From positions 3,658,001 to 3,722,000 of the forward strand of contig NZ_CP045096.1 in NCBI RefSeq assembly GCF_009184865.1: a DNA stretch of 64,000 nucleotides, written 5' to 3'. This document shows, piece after piece, positions 15,854-24,843 of the stretch (within the stretch, counting starts at the first letter, position 1; the number at the start of each line of letters is the position of its first letter). This DNA is from Streptomyces phaeolivaceus (lineage in GTDB: Bacteria > Actinomycetota > Actinomycetes > Streptomycetales > Streptomycetaceae). The notes below the pieces were generated by a model. The model was not told where the DNA came from and did not search any database. It saw only the letters and a list, made by a program, of their open reading frames with translations. A program made the position numbers and the translations under genes.

Positions 15854-18800
15854 GTGTCTGAGTCAGGAGCCCTGTCACAGCCTGTCGCAGGTGTGTACGA
15901 GGAACTCATCACGCTGCGGTGCGAGGAGCGGCTGAAGGAGCTCGCCAGCCTCGGATGGCGTCCGGTGAGCGACAAACTGGGAGCAGAATCGGTACCCCAC
16001 GTGTTGGCCAGGCACGTCGCAACGACCGTACGACGCGTGCTGCTCGGCATTCCTCCCGAAGAGCGAGTGCACGCAGCGAACCACATTCTGGACTCCATCA
16101 GCACGCTCAAGGGGGCCCAGGAGTGGGTGGACTTGGTCGCGTCCGGCCCTCGTCAATTGCTAGCGCTGACCCGACAGGAGGCCCCCGGCGTCTTCGCCGT
16201 ACGCCCGGGAATCCCACTCTCCGACACTGCACTCATCACCAACTCGCCCGAAGACCCGAGCCTCGGCTTCGAGTTGCGTGCCGAGCTCGCCACCGCTGAC
16301 CACGTCGACCTGCTCTGCGCCTTCGTGAAGTGGCACGGCCTGCGCATCATCGAGCAGTCTCTACAGGCCGCCCGTGAGCGAGACGTGCCGATACGGGTCA
16401 TCACCACGACCTACATCGGGGCGACTGAGCGGCGCGCGCTGGACCGGCTGGTGCGAGAGTTCAATGCCGAGGTCAAGGTCAACTACGAGACGAGGTCGAC
16501 TCGCCTTCACGCCAAGGCATGGTTGTTCCGCCGACGAAGTGGCTACGACACCGCGTACGTCGGCAGCTCCAACCTCTCCAAGGCCGCGCTGCTCGATGGG
16601 CTGGAGTGGAACGTGCGCCTTTCCTCCATCGCCACCCCCGACGTAATGCGAAAGTTCGGCGCGACCTTCGAGGCCTACTGGAGCGACCCGTCCTTCGAGC
16701 TGTATGACCCGGACGCTGACGGTGCACGGCTCCAGGAGGCATTGGCGATCGCCGGGGGCTCTTCGAATACCTCGGGCGCAGATCGCAGAATCACCCTGTC
16801 CGGACTCGAAGTACGCCCCTATGCCCACCAACGCGACATGCTGGAGCGCCTCGAAGTCGAGCGAGAAGTGCATGACCGGCACCGGAATCTACTGGTGACG
16901 GCCACAGGTACGGGTAAGACAGTGATGGCAGCGCTGGACTACAAGCAGTTGCGCAAGAAGCACGGCCGTGACCTACGACTCCTCTTCATTGCTCATCGCA
17001 AGGAAATTCTCCAGCAGTCCCTGCGGACCTACCAAGACGTCTTGGTAGACGCGAACTTCGGCGAATCTCTGCACAGTGGAGAGATTCCGGACCGCTGGAC
17101 GCATGTCTTCGCCAGCGTGCAGTCACTCAACGCGCGCGCATTGGACCGGCTTGCAGCCAATCACTTCGATGTAATCGTGATCGACGAGTTCCACCACGGG
17201 ACGTCCCCGACCTACCGGAAGATCCTCGACCACTTCGAGCCGCTGGAACTGCTCGGGCTGACCGCGACACCCGAGCGCATGGACGGCAAGAACATCCAGG
17301 ACGAGTTCTTCGATGGGCGCATCGCTGCGGAGATGCGATTGTGGGAGGCCTTGGAGAACGACCTGCTCAGCCCCTTCCACTACCTCGGCATCAGCGACAA
17401 CACCGACCTCAGTGCGGTGAAGTGGCATCGCGGGGCGTACGACTCGGGCGAGCTGAGTGATGTGCTGTCCGCCAACCACGCGCGGGCGCTACTGGTCTTG
17501 AAGGCCGTGCAAGAGAAAATCGCCGACCCGAGCGCCATGCGCGCCTTGGGCTTCTGCGTTTCCGTCACACATGCACGCTTCATGGCGGAGTCCTTCCGTA
17601 AAGCAGGACTCAACGCCGTTGCCCTATCTGCCGGAACCCCTACCGATGAGCGCAAGCAAGCCCTGGCCGATCTCACGTCCGGGGCATTGCAGGTAATTTT
17701 CTCGGTCGACCTCTTCAACGAGGGCCTTGATATCCCTGATGTAGACACCCTGCTCTTGCTGCGGCCCACCTCCAGCGCCACGGTGTTCCTGCAGCAGCTT
17801 GGCCGAGGCCTCCGCCGTACCGACAACAAGGCCGTATTGACCGTGTTGGATTTCATTGGCCAGCACCGCAAGGAGTTCCGCTTCGAGAACCAGTTCCGCG
17901 CCCTCACGAACCTTACTCGCAAGCGACTGTTGGACAACATCGAGCACGACTTTCCACAACTCCCTTCCGGCTGTCAGATCATCCTTGAGGAGAAGGCGAA
18001 GAAAGTAATCATCGCCAACATCAAGGACCAGATCGGCGTCAACGTCACAGCTCTGGCTCGCGAGGTAGCGAGCTACGCCGAGCCGAACCTCAGCCGCTAC
18101 CTCGACGAGAGCGGACGCGAACTCAAAGAGCTCTACCGAGGCAACGGGAACTCGTGGACGGGCTTGCTCCGTCGCTCCGGCCTACTGAAGGGCGAGGCTC
18201 CCGAGGGCGAGGCCGCGCTACTTAAGCGCGTCTCAGCGTTCCTCCACGTGGACGACCCGCTACGAGTCGCTGCGTACACAAGCATGTTGGAAGACGACGC
18301 CCCTACCTACAACGAACTTGACGAGCGGGCACAGGCCTATGCCCGCATGCTCTTCTTCCAGTTGTGGCCCCTTGGAGGCATCATGCGCAAGGGTTACGCC
18401 AACTACGACGCCGGATTCGCAACCCTGCGCAAACAACATGCCGTCCGCAGCGAGCTGCGTCAGATGCTGGCATACAACCTCGCCCACACCGAGCACGTAC
18501 CAATCCCTCTCTTCGGTTTGGGCGGCCCCGCAGGCGTCCCCCTCACCGTGCATGCCTCATACAGTCGCGAAGAGATCCTGCCCGCTTTGGGGCAGTCGTA
18601 CATCGGCGGCTTCATGCCGGCCGACTTCCGCGAGGGCGTGAAGTGGTGCGACTCGATCAAGACGGACGCGCTCCTCATCACCTTGGAGAAGGACGAGAAG
18701 GACTTCTCCCCGCAGACCAGGTACCACGACTACGCACAGAGCGAGACTCTCTTCCACTGGGAGTCTCAAAACCAGACCTCAGCGACTTCCCCCACCGGCC

Positions 18801-19015
18801 TGCGCTACAAGAATCATGTGGCCGAAGGCAGCCACGTCCTGCTCTTCGTACGCCGTTACAAGAACACCGACATAGGGGGCGCGCAGCCGTGGATACTGCT
18901 CGGCCCTGCGGAGTACGAGGATCACACCGGGAGCAAGCCGATGGCGATCACGTGGAAACTAAGGCAGGAGCTTCCGGCGGACGTCTGGACGTACTCGACT
19001 ATCAAAGCCGGGTAG
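15854..19015 (+). CDS. SauUSI-like PLD nuclease-helicase-DUF3427 restriction protein
   Basis: 1053 residues. Order: an N-terminal helical region; a phospholipase-D-type nuclease domain with RLHAKAWLF (H219, K221) and VGSSNLSKAAL; and an SF2 helicase with Walker A ATGTGKT (K355), DEFH (D444-H447), LGLTATPER and QQLGRGLRR (from Q647). A long C-terminal DUF3427-type region ends with the protein. This is the plan of SauUSI, an ATP-dependent type IV enzyme that cuts DNA with modified cytosine, so restriction of methylated foreign DNA is the likely role. GTG 15854 has AAGGAG five bases upstream; a longer frame exists but lacks one. It stands alone and has lower GC than the core. Confidence 0.83.
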   Translation: MSESGALSQPVAGVYEELITLRCEERLKELASLGWRPVSDKLGAESVPHVLARHVATTVRRVLLGIPPEERVHAANHILDSISTLKGAQEWVDLVASGPRQLLALTRQEAPGVFAVRPGIPLSDTALITNSPEDPSLGFELRAELATADHVDLLCAFVKWHGLRIIEQSLQAARERDVPIRVITTTYIGATERRALDRLVREFNAEVKVNYETRSTRLHAKAWLFRRRSGYDTAYVGSSNLSKAALLDGLEWNVRLSSIATPDVMRKFGATFEAYWSDPSFELYDPDADGARLQEALAIAGGSSNTSGADRRITLSGLEVRPYAHQRDMLERLEVEREVHDRHRNLLVTATGTGKTVMAALDYKQLRKKHGRDLRLLFIAHRKEILQQSLRTYQDVLVDANFGESLHSGEIPDRWTHVFASVQSLNARALDRLAANHFDVIVIDEFHHGTSPTYRKILDHFEPLELLGLTATPERMDGKNIQDEFFDGRIAAEMRLWEALENDLLSPFHYLGISDNTDLSAVKWHRGAYDSGELSDVLSANHARALLVLKAVQEKIADPSAMRALGFCVSVTHARFMAESFRKAGLNAVALSAGTPTDERKQALADLTSGALQVIFSVDLFNEGLDIPDVDTLLLLRPTSSATVFLQQLGRGLRRTDNKAVLTVLDFIGQHRKEFRFENQFRALTNLTRKRLLDNIEHDFPQLPSGCQIILEEKAKKVIIANIKDQIGVNVTALAREVASYAEPNLSRYLDESGRELKELYRGNGNSWTGLLRRSGLLKGEAPEGEAALLKRVSAFLHVDDPLRVAAYTSMLEDDAPTYNELDERAQAYARMLFFQLWPLGGIMRKGYANYDAGFATLRKQHAVRSELRQMLAYNLAHTEHVPIPLFGLGGPAGVPLTVHASYSREEILPALGQSYIGGFMPADFREGVKWCDSIKTDALLITLEKDEKDFSPQTRYHDYAQSETLFHWESQNQTSATSPTGLRYKNHVAEGSHVLLFVRRYKNTDIGGAQPWILLGPAEYEDHTGSKPMAITWKLRQELPADVWTYSTIKAG

Positions 19016-19024
19016 CGCCGCGCA

Positions 19025-19678
19025 TCAGGCCCCCAACACCCCTGCTTCCACTTCCGCTTCGAAGTGCATCTGGGCTCGGTCCAACGCGTCATCCGGATCG
19101 CGACCGTGCGCCCGAAGCCAGTGGAGAAGATCAGCAATGACAATGATCGCTGCTTCTTCTGCCATGGTTGCACTCAACCGTCCTGAGTTGCTTGTGGACG
19201 GCTGCTTCACCTGGCCATAGAAGTCGAGCACCTCGCTCGCTCTTGTGACACGAGGTCCACCACGATGGCTGTTGAGCGAGGTCAGGGTGGTGGGGAGTTC
19301 GCACCACGTCATCTTGCGATCAGCGAGGAGTTGAACACCCCAGCGGTCAGTAACGGCATCCACGAGGGCCATGCCGCGCCCGCCCTCCGAGTCGGAATCC
19401 GCAGCCGTGAGCGTGGGCAGGGCCCGGGTGTCGGGGTCATACACCTCGATGCGCAGATACGTGCCGTGCATCGAAACCGCGAGGGTGGCCGGAGTGCCGT
19501 GGCCAACGTGTGTGATGACGTTCGACACGAGTTCGCTGACGCAGAGTTGAGCCTCGTCGACGACATGATGCAGCCCCCAAAGCCCCAGGTGGAGCCGCAC
19601 GATGCGGCGTAGGGCGGCCACTTCCTCGGGCTCTGCCAGGAACTGAAGATCCCAGGCCTTCCTTGCCATGCAGTCCAT
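19025..19678 (-). CDS. HATPase_c_2 anti-sigma-like ATP-binding protein
   Basis: 217 residues. The first ~130 form a GHKL ATPase domain of the RsbW/SpoIIAB type with N-box ELVSNVITH and a G-box SEGGRGMALVD; there is no phospho-acceptor His. The C-terminal 80 residues are a helical extension. In Streptomyces such proteins are often encoded beside XRE-DUF5753 and DUF397 genes, as here (divergent, 200 bp away), in whiJ/abaA-like regulatory sets. ATG 19678 was chosen for AAGGAG six bases upstream. Confidence 0.8.
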   Translation of the reverse strand: MDCMARKAWDLQFLAEPEEVAALRRIVRLHLGLWGLHHVVDEAQLCVSELVSNVITHVGHGTPATLAVSMHGTYLRIEVYDPDTRALPTLTAADSDSEGGRGMALVDAVTDRWGVQLLADRKMTWCELPTTLTSLNSHRGGPRVTRASEVLDFYGQVKQPSTSNSGRLSATMAEEAAIIVIADLLHWLRAHGRDPDDALDRAQMHFEAEVEAGVLGA

Positions 19679-19880
19679 GCCCAACTCCTTCTTCCCCACG
19701 TTGAGTTACACACAGGTGTATCTTGCACACCTAGAGTTTCATTGGAACTCTCAAAATGGAACTCTCACTTCAGGCGACAAGGAGCGCGCCTCCGCATCTC
19801 GCGCCCCCGGCGCACACCACCTTGCCGACCCGTCCGGGCAACAAGGACGATCTGATGGATCGACATGAAGGGCTACACGT

Positions 19881-20729
19881 ATGCCGATGGGACCCACCAC
19901 ACGAAGGCGCCAACTGGGAGCGGACCTGCGCCGCCTCCGCGAGCTCAAGGGACTGACCCTTGAGGAAGCGGGCGCCCGCGTCGGCATCTCAAAAGCGACA
20001 TTGAGTCGCTACGAAACAAAGGAGGGCACAGTCAAGTGGCCGGCCGTAGACGCCCTCTGTCGCGAGTACGGCGCCGTTGACGAAGAGCGTCTAGCCCTGG
20101 TCGAGCTCGCAAAGGGGGCGAAGATCCAAGGCTGGTGGCGGTCACTCGCCGACCCGATCCCCGACTCAATGAACCTCATGCTCACACTTGAGGACGAGGT
20201 CGTACGCGAAGACCACTATGCCTGCATGTACATCCCCGGCTTGCTCCAGACGCGCAAGTACGCGGAGGCCGTTCACCGGGCCTCAGAGGTCGAATGCACA
20301 GAGCGGGAAGTGAAACACATGGTCGACATTCGCATGAAGCGACAAGAACTTCTCGAACGGGATGAGCCGCCGCACATCTGGTGCGTGATCGACGAGGCAG
20401 CCATCCGACGCAACGTCGGCGGACGCGAGGTGATGCGCGAACAACTTACCCACCTGCACACAATGTCCGAGCGCCGGAACATCACGGTCCAGGTACTGCC
20501 CTTCTCAAAGGGCGCGCATGCGGCAGCCGTTGGCAGTTTCGCCGTACTACGAGGCCCGACACCCGAGCTGGACGTGGTCTACGTCGACTTGCTCGCAGGC
20601 GGCCTCTTCATGGAGAAGCCTCAGGAACTGGATCGATACAGGTTGGCATTCCAGTACCTGAGCGCCAATGCCATCGACATGGAGTCTTCTGCCGCCCTGA
20701 TCAACCAGCTAAGCAAGGAGCCAGAATGA
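19881..20729 (+). CDS. XRE-family regulator with DUF5753 domain
   Basis: 282 residues. Residues ~10-65 are a lambda-repressor-like HTH (LTLEEAGARVGISKATLSRYE). Residues ~95-270 match DUF5753 (YIPGLLQTRKYA, IDEAAIRRNVGG, TVQVLPFSKGAHAAAVGSFAVL). These WhiJ/Scr1-type proteins bind DNA and work with a small DUF397 partner, here encoded directly downstream with a 4-bp overlap. Dozens of paralogs occur per Streptomyces genome, affecting development or acting like toxin-antitoxin pairs. The two ATGs at 19881 and 19887 are both possible. Confidence 0.87.
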   Translation: MPMGPTTRRRQLGADLRRLRELKGLTLEEAGARVGISKATLSRYETKEGTVKWPAVDALCREYGAVDEERLALVELAKGAKIQGWWRSLADPIPDSMNLMLTLEDEVVREDHYACMYIPGLLQTRKYAEAVHRASEVECTEREVKHMVDIRMKRQELLERDEPPHIWCVIDEAAIRRNVGGREVMREQLTHLHTMSERRNITVQVLPFSKGAHAAAVGSFAVLRGPTPELDVVYVDLLAGGLFMEKPQELDRYRLAFQYLSANAIDMESSAALINQLSKEPE

Positions 20730-20920
20730 CCGATATAGTCACATCTTATTGGTTCAAGTCTTCTCACAGCGGCGGGAGCGGCACAGAGTGCGTCGAGTGC
20801 GCACATACAGATAGGGGCACTCTAATACGCGACTCGAAGTTCACCGAGGGGGATCTTATCCTTGTCAGATACCAAGCATGGCGCGAATTCATAGAAGCAC
20901 TAAAGTACATCGCCCTGTAA
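20726..20920 (+). CDS. DUF397 protein
   Basis: 64 residues, ATG overlapping the XRE stop (ATGA), with AAGGAG upstream. It contains the DUF397 signature: WFKSSHSGGSG, CVECA, LIRDSK, and a C-terminal WREFIEALK. DUF397 proteins are the small, often growth-inhibitory partners of the adjacent DUF5753 regulators. Confidence 0.88.
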   Translation: MTDIVTSYWFKSSHSGGSGTECVECAHTDRGTLIRDSKFTEGDLILVRYQAWREFIEALKYIAL

Positions 20921-20956
20921 TCCCGCGAGAATCCCCCTCGGTTCCTACCGCGACCG

Positions 20957-21574
20957 CTATTTGCTCGCCATTATATTATCGAGCCCGCGGAATCCATCCA
21001 GTACATCATTCACCGTCTTGAGTTCCTTCTGGGGATCAGGTCTGACTTGCACCTTGGCTCCCTTGTGGGCAGCGTCACCGCGAGCGGTTGCCCAAGTTTC
21101 CGTCACATCCAGCCAACCAGGGTTGATTTCGACTTCCTGCAGGCCAACCGACAGAAGCAGCCGCAGGAGATTCTTCTCTTTGATTCCGTGGTTCTGCTTC
21201 CGCACATAACGGTGAAAGTCCGTTCGTGCAGCCTCAATCCGACCTTCCAGAGTAGGGTACTTTGCTGGCCGGGCTGCCGCATCGTTCAAAGACTCCGGGA
21301 TAGACGGCGCAGATTCCCTATAAGCCACGACCGCGAGCAGGCTCACAGATATTGCCCCGTCAGCCTTCCAGACAGAGAAGGCAGTATCTAGGACCTCAAG
21401 TACACGGTCTTCAATATAGGACTCGAATTCCGCGTGAGCGAGGACCCTGAAGGCTCGCGTATGCTCGTAGACTATCTCCTCATAGAGAACAGTCGGATCA
21501 AACAATGGTGGCAGAAAGCTATGGCGAAGCTCTCCGATTCTCTTCTCCAGCTCCAAGAAGCGCGAAGACGTCAT
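20957..21574 (-). CDS. HEPN-domain protein (RiboL-PSP-HEPN/MAE_28990-like)
   Basis: 205 mostly helical residues. The HEPN ribonuclease signature R-x4-H is present as ARGDAAHKG near residue 170. The N-terminal YEEIVYEHTRAFRVLAHAEFESYIEDRVLEV resembles HEPN proteins coupled to DUF262 genes. It is encoded 12 bp downstream of a DUF262 gene on the same strand, so the two form an operon. A role as an RNA-cutting toxin controlled by DUF262 is inferred. GC is clearly lower than in the core genes. Confidence 0.75.
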   Translation of the reverse strand: MTSSRFLELEKRIGELRHSFLPPLFDPTVLYEEIVYEHTRAFRVLAHAEFESYIEDRVLEVLDTAFSVWKADGAISVSLLAVVAYRESAPSIPESLNDAAARPAKYPTLEGRIEAARTDFHRYVRKQNHGIKEKNLLRLLLSVGLQEVEINPGWLDVTETWATARGDAAHKGAKVQVRPDPQKELKTVNDVLDGFRGLDNIMASK

Positions 21575-21586
21575 ACCAACCGCCCC

Positions 21587-22798
21587 CTACGGGATGAGAC
21601 GGTTATCGCGCAGCTCAGGGATGCGCAGCTTCGTCTGGAGCGCCTCGCCGAGGGCCTCACCCCACAGAGACAGACGGCGATGCGTTGCCACAGGGGTCTT
21701 GGTGGTCGTCTGGATCGACTCAACGAAGCGCTGGTTGGTGTCGCATAGACCACGGAAGGCCGCTTCGACCGCTGCCCCTCGCGAAACTGCCTGGGCGCGA
21801 ACAGCCTCATCAGAGAAATAGAAGGTCATGACATCAAAAACAGCCCTATTGAACCGACCTTCATACTTCCCAGAAGCCCAGCGATAGAACGCATTGTCCC
21901 CAAAGATCTTGAACGTTGCCTCGATGGCGTTATCGCAGTTCTCGCCAACTCGCTTGATACGATCTTCCTCTTTCGACCACTGATCATTGAGGACGTTAAC
22001 CGTGTCATCGAGGAATTTCTTGAGGTTTCCAGTGTATTCGTCCAGAGTGTACTGGAAACCAAAATATCGCAGCAGTATCTCGACATCGCGCATTCGGAAG
22101 TCCGGCTTATCGATGCGCAGAGCCGCCCGCAGCCACTCACTGCCGGACGCGCAATCATCTAGATAGTCCGTAAAGGGCCCCGGGTGCAATGCTTGTCGCA
22201 ACTCCTGCGGAGACAACTTAACGCTGCCCGTATTCAACCGCAGGAACACCAGGTTGAGGAAATCCTCGTTGGGCCAGCGTCGAACGACGACAGTTCGGAT
22301 GGTCTCGTTGAGTAGCGAGTTCAGGTCATCTACATATCCTTCCTCGTTCTCCATCTTTCGGAGCGTGGCAAGCCGAAGATCCTCTCGAACTTCAAGCCCG
22401 GTCAGAGAGAACCCCTTGAACGTCTCTTCTTCAGCGGATGCAGCGAACGAAGATCCCGCAGCAAACTGCCTGAGGGCCAGCAAACGCTGTTTGCCGTCCA
22501 GCACTATGAACTTTCCGCGGCGATTCTTATCCTCCGCAAGAACAATCTGAGGGATAGGCAGTCCGAGGATCAGGGACTCGATAAACTTGCTCTTCCTCGG
22601 CTTGTTCCATGCGTCCCTACGCTGAAACCGGGGATTGAGTTGAATGTTCCCTCGACGCAACTGGCTCAGAATAGTCTCAGCAGTCCAGTCTGTATCGGTG
22701 ACCACCGCTCGTGTCACTTCTTCAGAAGTGACTGCCGCAGAGGTGTCCTCTTCTTCCCCATCTGCGTCGTCCCAGTCAGGTTCGCTGCCGTTCGCCAC
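21587..22798 (-). CDS. DUF262 (GmrSD-N/ParB-like) protein
   Basis: 403 residues. After an acidic N-terminus the DUF262 domain spans ~35-290, with NPRFQRRDAWN, SKFIESLILGLPIPQIVL, the catalytic-type LDGKQRLLAL, and FLRLNTGSVKLSPQELRQAL. DUF262 is the ParB/Srx-like nucleotide-hydrolysing domain found in GmrS-type modification-dependent restriction proteins and many unnamed defence genes. Here the HNH half typical of GmrD is absent and a HEPN gene follows instead. GTG 22798 has GGAG four bases upstream; ATG 22849 is an alternative. GC is near 53-55%, indicating recent transfer. Confidence 0.8.
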   Translation of the reverse strand: MANGSEPDWDDADGEEEDTSAAVTSEEVTRAVVTDTDWTAETILSQLRRGNIQLNPRFQRRDAWNKPRKSKFIESLILGLPIPQIVLAEDKNRRGKFIVLDGKQRLLALRQFAAGSSFAASAEEETFKGFSLTGLEVREDLRLATLRKMENEEGYVDDLNSLLNETIRTVVVRRWPNEDFLNLVFLRLNTGSVKLSPQELRQALHPGPFTDYLDDCASGSEWLRAALRIDKPDFRMRDVEILLRYFGFQYTLDEYTGNLKKFLDDTVNVLNDQWSKEEDRIKRVGENCDNAIEATFKIFGDNAFYRWASGKYEGRFNRAVFDVMTFYFSDEAVRAQAVSRGAAVEAAFRGLCDTNQRFVESIQTTTKTPVATHRRLSLWGEALGEALQTKLRIPELRDNRLIP

Positions 22799-22849
22799 GT
22801 CGCTCCGCTCTTCGTAGATCCCGACCCGAGACGCCCCGAGTCCCCGCAT

Positions 22850-23215
22850 CTACCCAGCCTGCCAGACGGGACAGGCACTGGGCAGGTCAGAAAATCCTAG
22901 CCGTTTAGATGTTCGATAGCCTGCTCTGCCGCGTGTGATCACACAGAGTTGTCGAGCCGCGAGAGCCCGATCGTCCAGGAGCCTCGGAATCTCCTTGAAG
23001 ACCGCTCGCGCGGTCAACCCGTCTGACGGCGGCGGTGCAAGACGCCGTAGCAGCCCTGAGCCTGGACTACGCTCACGCGCGCTTCGGCAGCATCGATCTG
23101 ATCTACAAGAGCGAACTGGGGCGTGACATCCTCGCCGAGCCGACCCTCCTCTTCGCGTGATGGCGCCTGCTCGTCGACAGCTCGTCGGGATGGTCACCGA
23201 ACCGAACGCACGGCC
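22850..23215. other. Spacer with a possible coding remnant
   Basis: 366 bases without an intact gene. From about 23017 to 23160 the plus strand has an open frame with protein-like composition ending in DLIYKSELGRDILAEPTLLF and a stop, but no start or ribosome site. It could be the 3' end of a decayed gene; I do not recognise the family. The AT-rich stretch near 22895-22920 probably holds the DUF262 promoter. Confidence 0.35.
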
Positions 23216-23827
23216 TCAGTCACTGCCACCCCCGCCCCCGCCCCCGCAGCTGAAGCCCCCGCCCGAGTCGGAGTGAGAGTCGGAATCGGCATCGAAATCG
23301 GAGTCGCGATCCAGGGCCCTGCCCATGCGGGTCAGAGCTCGGCCGAGGCCTGACGGTAGGGGATGCGCGCCGAGGACGCCGCGTCGGACCTGACCGTTCG
23401 GGAGGACCGTGGGGCCGACGAAGACGTACGTCGGCAGGCCCTCGTCGCGTTCAGCTGCCTGAAGTTGCCGTTTGCCCGCCCGGGTCGGCCGGCGCCGGGC
23501 CCCCGTCACCAGTCCTCGGGCGGCCAGCCGTCGGCCGATCTCCTCGACCTCTGGGGAGGCGCGCAGAGCGGCGTGCACGGAGGTGATGGTGCGGCTGTGC
23601 GGGCACCACGCGAGCACGGCCTGCTCGACCGGGTGCGCGGGGCGCGCCTCGCCCACGGCACGGACCCGTGAGCCACGGATCCTGAGCGACCCCGTCTCGG
23701 ACAGCGCGATCACCGCGCTGTCCGAGACCCGTTGAGCCCCGCCTGCCAGGAAGGCCAGGTCATACAGGTCCAGGGCGGCGGTCTGGGGCTCCCCCATGAC
23801 CGCCGCGGACCGCCGGAACACACGCAT
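23216..23827 (-). CDS. TIGR04222-domain protein
   Basis: 203 residues. The N-terminal LDLYDLAFLAGGAQRVSDSAVIALSETGSLRIRG matches the TIGR04222 domain of actinobacterial proteins, and the C-terminus ends in the family's Gly/Cys-rich tail (SGGGFSCGGGGGG). Longer members carry membrane helices; this short form has none. Function unknown. The ATG at 23827 is preceded by AAGGGGG; longer in-frame starts have no ribosome site. It lies between the DUF262-HEPN pair and the NACHT operon, divergent from the latter. Confidence 0.72.
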   Translation of the reverse strand: MRVFRRSAAVMGEPQTAALDLYDLAFLAGGAQRVSDSAVIALSETGSLRIRGSRVRAVGEARPAHPVEQAVLAWCPHSRTITSVHAALRASPEVEEIGRRLAARGLVTGARRRPTRAGKRQLQAAERDEGLPTYVFVGPTVLPNGQVRRGVLGAHPLPSGLGRALTRMGRALDRDSDFDADSDSHSDSGGGFSCGGGGGGGSD

Positions 23828-24063
23828 TCCGTATCCCCCTTCGAAACACTTCGGCTGTCGGCAGTGTCGCCGGGTAGGGGTACGGACAACCCCCTTCCCG
23901 CTCAGTTCAGAGGATTGCTTGAGCTGTTGCGAGTGAGCGGCGCGATCGCTGATGACGCCCTGTTGCCGTTCCGGCACGCGCGATAACCTGCACAGGTTCT
24001 GTGCGGCATGCCAGTCGACACAGGCAGCACAGTCGACGGCAGTCGAGGGACGCGAGGGGAATC

Positions 24064-24843
24064 GTGGAGCGGCAGGGCGACGTGCGAGGGCACTACGAGG
24101 AGCTCGCGGCCGAGTACGACGAGCACTGGATCTACGGTCCGGAGTACGTTCCCTGGATGTCCGGCCGGATCGCCGAGGTGCTGCGGCTCAACCCCACAGA
24201 CCGGATCGCCGACATCGGTTCCGGAACGGGCTTGTTCGCGAGGGAAGTTGCAGAGCAGGTCCAGCCACGTCAGCCGATCCTGTGTGTCGATCCCTCCGCC
24301 GCGATGCTCCGTCAGCTCGGCGCCCCACCTCCCCCCGCGCTGGCGCCGATCGTCGCCTCCGCCGAGGACATCGCCGAAGGGCGAGCGGAGTTGCCGTACG
24401 CACAACTCGACGCGATGTGGCTCAAGGAGTCGGTGCATCATGTGGCCGACCAGGCCCGGACGCTTCGGGGTCTGGCCGCCCGGCTCGCACCCGGGGGGCG
24501 GCTGCTGGTGGTGATGCTCCCCGCCACGATCGAGTATCCGCTGTTCAAGGCCGCCCTCGACCGCTTTGAGGAGCTTCAGCCGGACCCCGCGCTCATAGAG
24601 TCGCATCTGAGGGCGGCCGGGCTGGAGGCCGACCTCACACACGTCGAGCATGAACTACGCATCGACCGGGACAGGTACTTCGGCATGGTGCGCGCCCGGT
24701 ATATGTCGCTGCTGTCGACCTTCAGCGACAGTGAGATCGAAAAGGGCATCGAAGAAATGCGGACGGCGCATCCGGAGCCTGTTCTGGTGTTCCCTGACCG
24801 GTTCGCGTTCGTCCTCGGACGGCGGCGGGGGAACGAGGCGTGA
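24064..24843 (+). CDS. Class I SAM-dependent methyltransferase, first gene of NACHT operon
   Basis: 259 residues with a Rossmann methyltransferase core. Motif I is IADIGSGTGLFARE; CVDPSAAMLRQLG and the post-motif LAPGGRLLVVMLP follow; the N-terminal HYEELAAEYDEHW is typical of UbiE/Methyltransf_11 proteins. No DNA-methylase catalytic motif (DPPY or PC) is seen, so a small molecule or protein is the likelier target. GTG 24064 has GAGGGG upstream. Its stop overlaps the NACHT start by 4 bp (GTGA), so the two are coupled. Confidence 0.82.
   Translation: MERQGDVRGHYEELAAEYDEHWIYGPEYVPWMSGRIAEVLRLNPTDRIADIGSGTGLFAREVAEQVQPRQPILCVDPSAAMLRQLGAPPPPALAPIVASAEDIAEGRAELPYAQLDAMWLKESVHHVADQARTLRGLAARLAPGGRLLVVMLPATIEYPLFKAALDRFEELQPDPALIESHLRAAGLEADLTHVEHELRIDRDRYFGMVRARYMSLLSTFSDSEIEKGIEEMRTAHPEPVLVFPDRFAFVLGRRRGNEA

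Noticed and set aside
15613..15861. Small protein before the SauUSI-like gene
   Set aside because: No ribosome site; it overlaps the restriction gene's start and has no recognisable sequence.
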